Shown in pieces: positions 8,648-17,277 of a stretch of 57,239 nucleotides of DNA. Source of the stretch: Williamsia sp. (GTDB lineage Bacteria > Actinomycetota > Actinomycetes > Mycobacteriales > Mycobacteriaceae); assembly GCF_016462415.1 (NCBI RefSeq), contig NZ_JAEMTF010000015.1, positions 10,151 through 67,389 on the forward strand, given 5' to 3'. Each line of letters begins with the position of its first letter. Position 1 is the first letter of the stretch. The notes under the pieces are model-generated. The model made no database searches. It was not told the DNA's origin and saw only the letters and a list, made by a program, of their open reading frames with translations. Made by a program: the position numbers and the translations under genes.

Positions 8648-9055
8648 TCAGTCGTCGACCGTGGTCGGGACCCCCATGAACGGTCGCAGCTCGAGCCACT
8701 CGTGGATCGGCTCCCCTCCCGCACCCGGCGCGGCCGACAGTTCCCCCGCCAGCGTCAGGGCCCGGTCGTAGCTGTCGACGTCGATCACCATCCAGCCGGC
8801 GATCAGATCCTTGGTCTCGGCGAACGGTCCGTCGGTCACCGGTGGCCGGCCCGGTCCGTCCGAGCGGACGAACGTGCCCTGAGACGACAACGCCTGGCTG
8901 TCGACGAACTCCCCGGTGGTCTCGAGACGCCCGGCGAAGTCGTTCATGTACTGCATGTGGGCGTCGATCTCGTCGGGCGTCCACTGGTCCATCGGTACCG
9001 AGTTCGGCGCCTCGGGGGCTCCGCGGTAATGCTTCAGAAGCAGGTATTTCGCCAT
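8648..9055 (-). CDS. YciI/DGPF-family protein, ECF42 partner
   Basis: The start is the ATG giving M-A-K-Y-L-L-L-K-H-Y, with a strong GAGGAGG ribosome site 5-6 bases before it. The protein has 135 residues. It holds the namesake motif V-T-D-G-P-F-A-E-T-K-D near residue 75, followed by G-W-M-V-I-D-V-D-S. DGPF proteins of the YCII-related family are the conserved genomic partners and usual targets of ECF42 sigma factors; their biochemical role is unknown. The downstream sigma gene is in the same transcription unit, suggesting autoregulation. Confidence 0.93.
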   Translation of the reverse strand: MAKYLLLKHYRGAPEAPNSVPMDQWTPDEIDAHMQYMNDFAGRLETTGEFVDSQALSSQGTFVRSDGPGRPPVTDGPFAETKDLIAGWMVIDVDSYDRALTLAGELSAAPGAGGEPIHEWLELRPFMGVPTTVDD

Positions 9056-9143
9056 GGTGTTTCCTCCTCGTCGGTGTGGCCCTGTCGGCCGCATCTGCCC
9101 TGGGACGGAGCCGACGACACGTTCTCGACATCCCGTCGGGACT

Positions 9144-9155
9144 TTTCTGCAGAAA
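9144..9155. promoter_or_regulatory. 12-bp AT-rich palindrome in divergent gap
   Basis: TTTCTGCAGAAA is a perfect palindrome inside an AT-rich patch (about 9143-9166) of an otherwise GC-rich 240-base gap between the DGPF/sigma operon and the acyltransferase gene. It may be an operator or part of a promoter for either gene. No matching copy was noticed elsewhere in the window. Confidence 0.35.
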
Positions 9156-9295
9156 TTTTCTCAAATCGGCCGTTCTTGATGGTGTCGTCCGCGGAAACGA
9201 CCATTGGCAGGAACCTCACAGGTGCCCGCGCGTCTCGCCGGGCGCCGATCGATCCTGGGAGCTGCTAGCGTTCCACGAGCCCGGGTGCTGCGGAT

Positions 9296-10825
9296 ATGCG
9301 GCAAAACGGGCTTCTTGCGATGACTGTGGCCGACCGAGAATGCTCACGGCGGTGGGAACGGAGCGTGGACGAATTGGACATCCCGACACGGGAGCCGAAG
9401 ACCTCCCCGTCGCCGACGATCATCGGTGACACCAAGGCCGACGACACGCCGGCGGTCGTCACCGCCGTCGACACCGGGAAGGTCGGTCGCGACAAACACC
9501 TGTACCAACTCGATCTGGTCCGCCTCATCACCTTCGGCGCGGTGATCCTCGACCACGTCGTCATGGGCGCGTCGAACCCCGCCAACGCCGTCGCCGGTGG
9601 CGTCGAACTCACCGTGCGGTACTCGCGGTACGGCTTCTTCTTCCTCACCGGATTCGTCCTGGGGTACCAGTACCGCAATCGTGAGCTCAAACCCATCGAG
9701 TTCTGGCGACGACGATTCAAGCTCATCGGCATCCCATACGTGACGTGGTCGATCTTCTACTGGGTCTATTCGCGTTATCGCGCAGGCGGGACCGACGCGC
9801 TCAGGGACACCGTCAACAGCGCCGACCACATCGTGCTCTCGCTGAAGAGCTTCGCCTACGACCTCGTGACCGGCAACGCCTGGTACCACCTGTACTTCTT
9901 GTTCGTCAGCATGCAGATCTACCTGGTGTTCCCGCTCGTTCTCATCGTCCTGAAGAGGACCTGGGGATACCACCGCTACCTGCTCGCACTGAGTTTCGCC
10001 GCGCACATGGCGTTGCTGTACTTCATGGTTCGTCCGCAGAGCGGCTTCATCGTGGAAGGACCCCAGGGCGTCATCTGGAGCCACCTGCTCATCACGATCC
10101 TGCCGTACCAGTTCTTCGTCCTCGCGGGCATCGTCGCGGCACTGCATTTCGAGAAGGCCCACGCCTTCACGGTCCGGTGGCGCAAGGCCATCTTCTCCAT
10201 CGGGCTCATCGTGCTGGCCGCAACGCTGGTCTACTTCGCGCACAAGGTCGACGTCGGCGAGGAGATGTTCCGGGCGACCAATGTCTTCATGCCGCACAAC
10301 GCCTTCGCCTACGTGGCCACCATCGCGATGCTGTACGGGCTCGGCTCGATGTGGCGAGAGCGGCGGCGCCCCGGTTCGAGAGCGGACACCTTCCTCCGGA
10401 CCGCGGCGGACCGCTCGTTCGGGATCTACCTGGCGCACGCGTTGGCGCTCAACGAACTACAGCCCGCCATCAACGACCACCGGGCCGACCCGACCTGGCT
10501 CGTGGCGCTGATCGGCTACCTCGCGACCGTCGCGCTGACCGTGTTCATCGTCGAGGTGTTGCGACGTAGTCCGATCAGTCTCATGACCACCGGCAGGAAC
10601 ATGGTCTCGTGGAAAGACCAGACCCCCCTGCGTTCGATCGTGGTCGGCGTCGTCGCGGTCGCACTCGGTGTGATCCTGCGCGGTGGCTTCGGTCTCCTCG
10701 CCGGCGACCTCATCTCCATCACCGGTGCTCTCCTCGTCGTCAGTGCGGCGCTCGTGTTCTGGCGCCGCCGATCGCTCGTCGAGTCAGCCGAGGCTCCGGA
10801 GTCAGCCGAATCGACGCGGGTGTGA
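9296..10825 (+). CDS. membrane acyltransferase, acyltransferase-3 family
   Basis: About 509 residues, with alternative starts at 9320 and 9365. After a charged N-terminal tail, L-Y-Q-L-D-L-V-R-L-I-T-F begins the first membrane segment with the family's R-x-x-A/T signature region; G-F-F-F-L-T-G-F-V-L-G-Y-Q-Y follows and about ten membrane segments come in all. F-G-I-Y-L-A-H-A-L near residue 380 is typical of the C-terminal part. The family transfers acetyl or other acyl groups to sugars, antibiotics or cell-surface glycans, taking the acyl group across the membrane. It is translationally coupled to the YceI gene. The acceptor is unknown. Confidence 0.88.
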   Translation: MRQNGLLAMTVADRECSRRWERSVDELDIPTREPKTSPSPTIIGDTKADDTPAVVTAVDTGKVGRDKHLYQLDLVRLITFGAVILDHVVMGASNPANAVAGGVELTVRYSRYGFFFLTGFVLGYQYRNRELKPIEFWRRRFKLIGIPYVTWSIFYWVYSRYRAGGTDALRDTVNSADHIVLSLKSFAYDLVTGNAWYHLYFLFVSMQIYLVFPLVLIVLKRTWGYHRYLLALSFAAHMALLYFMVRPQSGFIVEGPQGVIWSHLLITILPYQFFVLAGIVAALHFEKAHAFTVRWRKAIFSIGLIVLAATLVYFAHKVDVGEEMFRATNVFMPHNAFAYVATIAMLYGLGSMWRERRRPGSRADTFLRTAADRSFGIYLAHALALNELQPAINDHRADPTWLVALIGYLATVALTVFIVEVLRRSPISLMTTGRNMVSWKDQTPLRSIVVGVVAVALGVILRGGFGLLAGDLISITGALLVVSAALVFWRRRSLVESAEAPESAESTRV

Positions 10826-11376
10826 CCGGATCCGGTTACACCTTCACCGCATCCGACGACTGCCGATTGCTGCTGCACACCGGCGTCACCGGGAAGGCCT
10901 CGAAGATGGGACATCGGCTCACCATCGCCGTGACGAGATGGCGTGCGGACGTCGACTGGTCCGGTGACCACCCGGTCGGTGTCGCCTTGAAGGCGGAGGT
11001 CGACTCGATCGAGGTCGTCCACGGCGAGGGCGGCGTCACCCCGCTGCTCGGACCGGAGAAGGCAATCGCGCGGTCCAACGCCCTCAAGACCCTTGATGCA
11101 GACCGGTTCCCGGACATCAGTTTTCGCACCGATTCGGTGGACGAGACCGCCGATGGCTACCGGTTGGCCGGGACCCTCGAGATCCACGGTGTCAGTCGTG
11201 ATCACACAGTGGATCTGACCGTCGAGGATCTGGGTGACACGTGGAGACTGTCGGCCGAGACCGTGGTCCGCCAGAGCGAGTTCGGCGTCAAGCCCTACTC
11301 GCAGTTGATGGGAGCCATGAAGGTCGTGGACGACGTCGGCGTCAGTTTCGGCTCCGAGCGCCCGCGTCGCGGCTGA
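10822..11376 (+). CDS. YceI-family lipid-binding-like protein
   Basis: The start is the GTG at 10822, which overlaps the acyltransferase stop by four bases (GTGA). The protein has 184 residues and no signal peptide. It shows the YceI lipocalin-like pattern: F-T-A-S-D-D-C-R-L-L-L-H-T near the start, a central L-K-T-L-D-A-D-R-F-P-D-I-S-F segment, G-T-L-E-I-H-G-V-S-R-D-H-T-V-D, and R-Q-S-E-F-G-V-K-P-Y-S near the end. YceI proteins form a barrel that binds isoprenoids or other amphipathic molecules. Coupling to a membrane acyltransferase hints at a lipid carrier role, which is an inference. Confidence 0.9.
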   Translation: MTGSGYTFTASDDCRLLLHTGVTGKASKMGHRLTIAVTRWRADVDWSGDHPVGVALKAEVDSIEVVHGEGGVTPLLGPEKAIARSNALKTLDADRFPDISFRTDSVDETADGYRLAGTLEIHGVSRDHTVDLTVEDLGDTWRLSAETVVRQSEFGVKPYSQLMGAMKVVDDVGVSFGSERPRRG

Positions 11377-11650
11377 ACACCGGTCCTCGACGAGCCGGGG
11401 CCGCGGGGTCCGGCCCGTCGGCGTAAGTGCACGTCACCAAGGCCGAGTTGGAGCAGCACCAGTATCGATGGACTCGAACTGAGAACTGTCACAACAAGGA
11501 TCGGGGTCGCCAGCGGCGCTGCCCGCGATAGTATCCGAGGGACTCATCAGTGATGCGTGGGCACGGTCACCGTCGATAGTTGCTTTTATCGTGCGCCACA
11601 ACGCATTTCGCGAAGCTGTTGCTCGTGCGATCCGAAGGAACCGACAGATA

Positions 11651-13105
11651 ATGATCAATTTCGGCCTCATCGATGAATGGGCTCCCAGCGCAGGTCTCGT
11701 CACCACCTGGTCGGCGTCTGCCACGTCTATCGCCCGGGCCGGCGAGGCCCCGATCCATCCGGTACCCCCGTCGCATCAGCAGGAGGAGTACCTCCGCGCG
11801 GCGCGGCGCAACGAAGACGCAGGCTTCCGGTTCTCGCGGCTCTGCCTGATCTCGTTCGACCTCGAAGGCCCGCTCGATGTCGACGCCATGACCCGCACCG
11901 TCAACGAGTTCGTCAGCAGGCACGACACGTTCCTGAGCTACTTCTCGCTGGAACCGAGCGGACAGATCGCACGCCACGTCGTCGACGCCGATGTCGTCGA
12001 CTTCGTCCCCACGCAATACGGTCACTTCGGCGACAGTCAGTCCATCCGCGACCACGTCCAGGCGAAGACACCGGGACCGTTCAACTGGGACTGCCTGACG
12101 TTCGGGACGATCGAGCGCGAGGGCAACTTCACGATCTACTTCGCCGTCGACCACCTGAACTCCGACGGGATCTCACAGGCGCTGGCCTGCGTCGATCTCA
12201 TCGCCCTGTACGGGTCTCACGTGAGTGGCAACCCGCACGGCCTTGCCCCGGCGGGCAGCTACATCGACTACTGCCGACGTGAGCGAGAGGGCACGCAGGA
12301 ACTGACGGTCGACGATCCACAGGTCAGCCAGTGGATCGAACTGCTCGAACAGAACGGCGGCCATCTGCCGACCTTCCCGCTCGATCTCGGGGTGGGTAGC
12401 GAGGGATACACACGCAGCGCGCTACGCACCGTGCGGATCATGGACGAGGTATCCGCACAGCGGATCGAAGATGTCTGCCGCGCTCTGGGGGCCGGGTTCA
12501 ACTCCGCCGTCCTGGCCGTCGCCGGGATCACCGCACACGAGTTCACCGGCTCCGACTCCTACTTCGGGATGACGCCGAAGAGCACCAGGACCACGCCGGC
12601 GGAGTTCAATGCGGTGGGATGGTTCACCAACCTGATCCCGGTGCCCGTCGACATCACCTCCGAGTCCACCTTCACCAGCGTGGTCGCGGACACGCAGTCG
12701 TCCTATGAGCGTGGAAAGACTCTGTCCGAGGTGTCGCTGCATCGGATCGTCGAACTGATCCCGGACGATTCGCCCGTGCAGGTCGGACCGGGGTGGGTCG
12801 TCCCGATGGTCAGCTACATCGACATTCGCAAACTGCCGGGTGCGCAGATGTTCGATCACATCAACGGCGGCGTGTTCGGCAATCGCGGCAGCTCCGAGGA
12901 AGTGTTCCTGTGGGTCAACCGATTCCCCGAGTACACGGTGATGACCCTGATGTATCCGGGCACCGTCGAGGCCGACGAGTCGATTTCTCGCTACATCGAC
13001 AAGATCCTGCAGATCTTCTCGTCTGTCGCCGACACAGGTGATTACGCCCCGGGCGAGGCGGTCGCGCCCTCGGTGGACGATCGCACCAGCCTGGTCGGGT
13101 CGTAG
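11651..13105 (+). CDS. PapA-type condensation-domain acyltransferase
   Basis: The start is the ATG giving M-I-N-F-G-L-I, with GAAGGAAC about nine bases upstream; an in-frame GTG at 11591 is less likely. About 484 residues. It has the condensation/acyltransferase active-site motif H-L-N-S-D-G (HxxxDG) near residue 163. The C-terminal F-L-W-V-N-R-F-P-E-Y and F-T-N-L-I-P-V-P segments resemble the mycobacterial PapA1-PapA3 group, which esterifies trehalose or similar glycolipids with polyketide or fatty acyl chains. No polyketide synthase is nearby, so the acyl donor is unknown. It overlaps the convergent oxidase gene by 64 bases. Confidence 0.87.
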   Translation: MINFGLIDEWAPSAGLVTTWSASATSIARAGEAPIHPVPPSHQQEEYLRAARRNEDAGFRFSRLCLISFDLEGPLDVDAMTRTVNEFVSRHDTFLSYFSLEPSGQIARHVVDADVVDFVPTQYGHFGDSQSIRDHVQAKTPGPFNWDCLTFGTIEREGNFTIYFAVDHLNSDGISQALACVDLIALYGSHVSGNPHGLAPAGSYIDYCRREREGTQELTVDDPQVSQWIELLEQNGGHLPTFPLDLGVGSEGYTRSALRTVRIMDEVSAQRIEDVCRALGAGFNSAVLAVAGITAHEFTGSDSYFGMTPKSTRTTPAEFNAVGWFTNLIPVPVDITSESTFTSVVADTQSSYERGKTLSEVSLHRIVELIPDDSPVQVGPGWVVPMVSYIDIRKLPGAQMFDHINGGVFGNRGSSEEVFLWVNRFPEYTVMTLMYPGTVEADESISRYIDKILQIFSSVADTGDYAPGEAVAPSVDDRTSLVGS

Positions 13106-14535
13106 GCGTCACGCATCGCGACCAGGCGGGACAGGTTCGCCCCGAGATACCGACCCGGTGTACCTCCCGGTTCGACGTAGTTGATGTACGCGCCGGCCGA
13201 TGCGCGTCGCACCGCGTCGTGGGCGTCGGCGATCCAGGAGTCCGCCGATCCGTAGGACCCGCTCGGGTCGATGTCGACGAACCACTGCAGGACCGCGAGG
13301 TGTCTGCGCCAGGGAAACGCCGAGGCGCTCGAACCAACTGACCGCACGGCCCCGTCGAGGGGGTCGATGATCACCGAACCGGCGGCGCCCGCCGCGGATC
13401 GGGATCGCACGACAGCGACGATGGCTTCTGCCGTCTCGGCGTCGATGGTCGGCACGACGTCGGATCCCGCGGCGAAACCGTGTCGTGGTGGGTTCGGGGT
13501 CCCCCCGGCCAGTCGGAGCAGCACGCCGTCGGGATCGAGGGTTGCCGCGGCAGTGAAATCGGGTGCCACACCGACTGCCGCGGCGAGCTGCCGGGCGACC
13601 TCGGAGCCCCCTCCGGCCGGAGCCGCGATGAGCGCGCCGCACCGCACGCCCCCGCCTCGATCGGACTCGACGTTCACGCCCGCCCAGTTCGAGATGTCGA
13701 GCGTTGGCAGCCACGACGCCCACCCCCGGATCACCTCGGCCGTGGCGTCGCCGGGGAATCCGAGCAGGACCAGGTCCCGGTCGGCCGCGCCGTGTGTCCG
13801 AAGGGTCATCGAGGTGACCACCCCGACCGCTCCGCCGCCGCCACCCCGCAACGCCCACAACAGGTCTCGATGGCGATTCTCGGATACCGACACGATCCGG
13901 CCGCCGGGCAGGACGAGCGTCGCGGCGACGAGCCGGTCACAGGTCAGGCCGTGTTCGCGTGTGTCCACACCGATCCCGCCACCCAACGTCAGGCCACCGA
14001 TCCCGACAGTCGGGCACGTGCCCACCGGGAGTGCCCGGCCGGACCGGTGCAGGAAGGTCTGCAGAGCGAACAGGGTGGTCGCCGGGGTCACGGTCACCGT
14101 CTGCGTCGAGTCGTCGTAGGCGATGGGCGTGGACAGCGAGCGCAGGTCGAGGATCAACGCGCCGTCGGCCGCGGACGCGCCGATGTAGGAATGGCCGCCA
14201 CTGCGAGCCGACACCGACAATCGCCGTCGTGACGCGACGGCCATCGCGCGGGCGACCTCGGCTGTCGTGCGCGGTCGCACGACGGCGACGGGGACGGTCG
14301 AGTCGTACCGGGTGTTGAAGATCGCGGTGGCCTCGGCGAACCGTGACCCGTCCGCCGGGGTGACGACCGAGCCCTGTCGAGTACCGAGTGCGGACCAGTC
14401 GGGGCGCGAGGGCGCTGCGCTCGCCGGTGCGATCGATGCGGTCGCGCCGACTGCGACGCCCGTCCCCACGGCGGAGTACCGCAGGAAGGTCCGGCGCGAC
14501 AGTCGCCCACGATCCCGACCGAGCTCGTCTCTCAC
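13042..14535 (-). CDS. Tat-exported FAD-binding oxidoreductase (BBE-like, bicovalent flavin)
   Basis: The start is the GTG giving V-R-D-E-L-G, with GAGGAGACC upstream; 497 residues. S-R-R-T-F-L-R-Y-S followed by a hydrophobic stretch ending A-S-A-A-P is a twin-arginine signal, so the enzyme is exported folded with its flavin. The PCMH-type FAD domain has R-S-G-G-H (histidyl attachment) and G-T-C-P-T-V-G-I-G-G (cysteinyl attachment), consistent with bicovalent FAD as in berberine-bridge and glucooligosaccharide oxidases. The C-terminus has the BBE pattern Y-I-N-Y-V-E-P and Y-D-P-T-R-L-V-R. Likely an O2-dependent alcohol or sugar oxidase; substrate unknown. Confidence 0.92.
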   Translation of the reverse strand: MRDELGRDRGRLSRRTFLRYSAVGTGVAVGATASIAPASAAPSRPDWSALGTRQGSVVTPADGSRFAEATAIFNTRYDSTVPVAVVRPRTTAEVARAMAVASRRRLSVSARSGGHSYIGASAADGALILDLRSLSTPIAYDDSTQTVTVTPATTLFALQTFLHRSGRALPVGTCPTVGIGGLTLGGGIGVDTREHGLTCDRLVAATLVLPGGRIVSVSENRHRDLLWALRGGGGGAVGVVTSMTLRTHGAADRDLVLLGFPGDATAEVIRGWASWLPTLDISNWAGVNVESDRGGGVRCGALIAAPAGGGSEVARQLAAAVGVAPDFTAAATLDPDGVLLRLAGGTPNPPRHGFAAGSDVVPTIDAETAEAIVAVVRSRSAAGAAGSVIIDPLDGAVRSVGSSASAFPWRRHLAVLQWFVDIDPSGSYGSADSWIADAHDAVRRASAGAYINYVEPGGTPGRYLGANLSRLVAMRDAYDPTRLVRSSTEGATASPGA

Positions 14536-14696
14536 CTGAGGTCTCCTCACCCACGCGAATCCTCTGAGTATCACCGCGGCGGACCACTCGCGCATCGAAA
14601 GCAATACCATCGCGATCGCAGCGTTGTCCGCAGGACCGTTCCGGCCGACGCGTCGTATGCTTCGTCGATGTCGGACGACGAACACGCGGGCTTCGC

Positions 14697-15203
14697 ATGA
14701 TCGGCGACCGGTGGAACGTGACCGACGACGAGATCGCACGGCGCTATCCGTGCGACGACCTCGTGTCCTCGCCGGCGCTGCAGGCCTGGCGCGGCGTCAC
14801 GGTGCTGACCTCGCGGGCACGGTTGTGGCCGTGGGTGTCTCAGATCCGCCTCGCGCCCTATTCGTACGACTGGATCGACAACCTGGGGCGAACCTCGCCG
14901 CGACACCTGGAGTCCATGCCGGAACCGACTGTGGGAGAACATTTCACGACGGCGGCCACCCGTCGGTGTGGAACCATCCTCGCCGTCACGCCGGGGGTGA
15001 GTCTTACCGGTCGGATTCTCGGAGCGGTGATGTCCTATGACCTGGTGGCCCAGGACGAGAACACGACCCGACTGCTGCTGAAGGTGGTGATGTCCGGGGG
15101 TGGTGTCCTGCGCCCCGTGATCAGCGTGGGTGATCTCGTCATGGCCCGCAGGCAACTCGTGAACTTCAAGCGCCTCGCCGAGCAGACCGCCGCGGGTCGG
15201 TGA
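14697..15203 (+). CDS. SRPBCC-like protein
   Basis: A 168-residue protein. R-Y-P-C-D-D near the start, then W-R-G-V-T-V, W-P-W-V-S-Q-I-R-L-A-P-Y-S-Y-D-W and a C-terminal long helix (G-D-L-V-M-A-R-R-Q-L-V-N-F-K-R-L-A) match the polyketide-cyclase/START-like ligand-binding fold found in many actinobacterial SRPBCC proteins. These usually bind hydrophobic ligands; no catalytic residues can be named. The gene is divergent from the Tat oxidase and its end overlaps the convergent FAD oxidoreductase by 38 bases. Confidence 0.75.
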   Translation: MIGDRWNVTDDEIARRYPCDDLVSSPALQAWRGVTVLTSRARLWPWVSQIRLAPYSYDWIDNLGRTSPRHLESMPEPTVGEHFTTAATRRCGTILAVTPGVSLTGRILGAVMSYDLVAQDENTTRLLLKVVMSGGGVLRPVISVGDLVMARRQLVNFKRLAEQTAAGR

Positions 15204-16341
15204 TGTCGGAGTCGGTGGCCGGGCTCGCCGATTGCGGTCGAACACCGCCGTAGATCGCGCGTCGCACTATCCACGGCTGCAGGATGCGCTCGACCGACCA
15301 CACGGGGAACCGCACCCCGTGCCCCGACGGTGTGAACACCTCGAGTCCATCGGACTGCGCTCCGAGCACCGAGCCCCACCGTCGCGCTCTGGGCCGGTAG
15401 CGGCGCAGCGTTCGACCTGCGAAGTGCGCACGAACATTGTGTGCGAGCAAACGGTCGGCCCGGTTCCGTGCCGACCCGCGCAGTGGGTCGGTGGCAGCGA
15501 CATCTCCGATCGCGAAGACACCGGGACGATTCGGAACCGACAGATCCGCTGCGACCCTCACGAACCCGTCGTCGTCGAGCAGCTCTGCCGGCAACCAGTC
15601 CGTGTTCGGCCGCACCCGGCCGATCGCCCACACGACCGCATCCGCCTGTGTCGGCGACTGTCCCGTGCTCCATTCGACGGCCGAATCAGTGATGCGATCG
15701 CAGGCGAAACCATCCGGTACGACCGCGCGGTGTCCGGGGTGGAGGCCGACCCCGAGGGTGCGCAATCGTCGCTCCACCTGCGACCAGGTGCGTCGGTGGT
15801 GTGCTGGGAGCGCGCGCGTGCCCGGGAAGTAGAGGTCGACTGTCGTGCGAGGCCACGCCGCGGCGATGTTGGCCGCAGTCCCGACGGCCGCCGCGCCCCC
15901 GCCGAGAACGGCCACCGATCCAGCCGCCGCGAGCCGTTCGTGAGCGGCCCGGACATCGCCGGCGACGTCGGAGGTCGACTGCAGCATCGGTCGGCGCCAG
16001 AACCCGTTGGTGACCCCCGTCGAGATGATGAGCGCATCATAGGGCTCGATGCCCGACGACCCGTCCGGGAACACGAGGCTGACCGCCCGCGCGTCCAGGT
16101 CGACACCGGTCATCGACCCGTGCACGGTGCGGATGCGATCGAGACCGCGGAACCGATCGAATCCGACCCAGTAGTCGCGCGCCCACTCGTCGGGGTGGGC
16201 CAGCCTGCGTCCGAGTTCCTGACCGCTGACCAGGGCGGGCTTCGCCGAGATGCCGACGACGTCGACGTGGCGCGCGAGGTGTATCGCCGTCAGCACCCCG
16301 GTGTCTCCGAGGCCGGCGACGAGCACACGGGGGCGATTCAC
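15166..16341 (-). CDS. NAD(P)/FAD-dependent oxidoreductase (NDH-2/AIF-like)
   Basis: The start is the GTG at 16341, which overlaps the upstream DUF1295 stop by four bases; 391 residues. Two nucleotide-binding folds are visible: V-L-V-A-G-L-G-D-T-G at residues 5-14 (note D in place of the last glycine pattern) and V-A-V-L-G-G-G-A-A-A-V-G near 150. G-V-F-A-I-G-D-V-A-A near 300 is the second FAD contact. A-L-I-I-S-T-G fits the family too. Such enzymes pass electrons from NAD(P)H to quinones or small acceptors. Coupling to a 5-alpha-reductase-like membrane protein suggests a shared lipid or quinone substrate. Confidence 0.88.
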   Translation of the reverse strand: MNRPRVLVAGLGDTGVLTAIHLARHVDVVGISAKPALVSGQELGRRLAHPDEWARDYWVGFDRFRGLDRIRTVHGSMTGVDLDARAVSLVFPDGSSGIEPYDALIISTGVTNGFWRRPMLQSTSDVAGDVRAAHERLAAAGSVAVLGGGAAAVGTAANIAAAWPRTTVDLYFPGTRALPAHHRRTWSQVERRLRTLGVGLHPGHRAVVPDGFACDRITDSAVEWSTGQSPTQADAVVWAIGRVRPNTDWLPAELLDDDGFVRVAADLSVPNRPGVFAIGDVAATDPLRGSARNRADRLLAHNVRAHFAGRTLRRYRPRARRWGSVLGAQSDGLEVFTPSGHGVRFPVWSVERILQPWIVRRAIYGGVRPQSASPATDSDITDPRRSARRGA

Positions 16342-17219
16342 GCGTTCACCCGACGGGGCGGCCGGGGCAGGAAACGTGACACCCGGTCGGTGACCTCCCG
16401 GTACTCCGGCCTGCGCTCGAGGCTGCGGGTCTCCATCATCGGGATGCTCGCACCGAGGAACATGGCCAACATCGCAAGGGCGCCGATGAACAGCCACCAT
16501 GCGTCGGCAGGCGAGGCCGCGACGCCGAAGAGCGCCAGCGCGAACCAGAACCCGAATTCGCCGAAGTAGTTCGGGTGCCGCGACCAACTCCAGAGCCCGT
16601 CGGCCATCACCTGCCCGGGTGCGCGGGTGAGCACGAAACGACGCATCTGTCGGTCGGCGACGAATTCGAGGACGACCGCCGCGACACCGAACACGGTCGC
16701 GATCGCGGTGAGCCAGATCAGGTCGTCGCCGGTATGCGTCACGGCGACGTACACCGGAAGCATGCCGAGGAACACCTGGCCGGTGGGGATCACATGAATG
16801 GCGACGAGATCGGTGAGGAACTCCCAGCGGCCGGCGTTGTCTCGCAGCAGCCCGTATCGCCAGTCCTCATGGTGCAGCCCCGGAAAGCCGGCCGCCCAGT
16901 TCGCGGTGAGGCGCACCGCCCACAGGAGAACCACGACGAACACCAGCCACGCGCGTACGGAGTCGACGCCGAGCCCGCCTTCGATCCACCAATAGACCAG
17001 CAGCAGAGGAGGTATGACGCTCCAGTACGCGTCGTAGAAGCTCGAATTGTGGTGCACACGGCTGAACGCGAAGATCACGAACGTTGCCAGAACGTCGGCG
17101 ATGAGGGCGTCGAGCCAGAGCAGGTCGGTGGTGGGGCCGACCACGAGCCACACCGCGGCCACCGCGATGGCGACCACGTAGGCCACACCGACACGGACGA
17201 ACGAGGCGGTTCTGCTCAC
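16338..17219 (-). CDS. DUF1295 membrane protein (steroid 5-alpha-reductase-like)
   Basis: A 293-residue protein with about seven membrane segments. The C-terminal signature W-S-R-H-P-N-Y-F-G-E near residue 208 is the conserved NADPH-binding region of the DUF1295/steroid 5-alpha-reductase/isoprenylcysteine methyltransferase fold. R-Y-G-L-L-R-D-N also matches DUF1295. Members are thought to be membrane reductases of lipids or sterols; substrate is unknown. Its TGA overlaps the GTG of the downstream FAD oxidoreductase, so the two are translationally coupled. Confidence 0.9.
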   Translation of the reverse strand: MSRTASFVRVGVAYVVAIAVAAVWLVVGPTTDLLWLDALIADVLATFVIFAFSRVHHNSSFYDAYWSVIPPLLLVYWWIEGGLGVDSVRAWLVFVVVLLWAVRLTANWAAGFPGLHHEDWRYGLLRDNAGRWEFLTDLVAIHVIPTGQVFLGMLPVYVAVTHTGDDLIWLTAIATVFGVAAVVLEFVADRQMRRFVLTRAPGQVMADGLWSWSRHPNYFGEFGFWFALALFGVAASPADAWWLFIGALAMLAMFLGASIPMMETRSLERRPEYREVTDRVSRFLPRPPRRVNA

Positions 17220-17277
17220 AGGTCACGATGGTGCCAGTTGGTCGCGGTGCCGCGCCGCCGAACCGCGGGTCTGGTCC

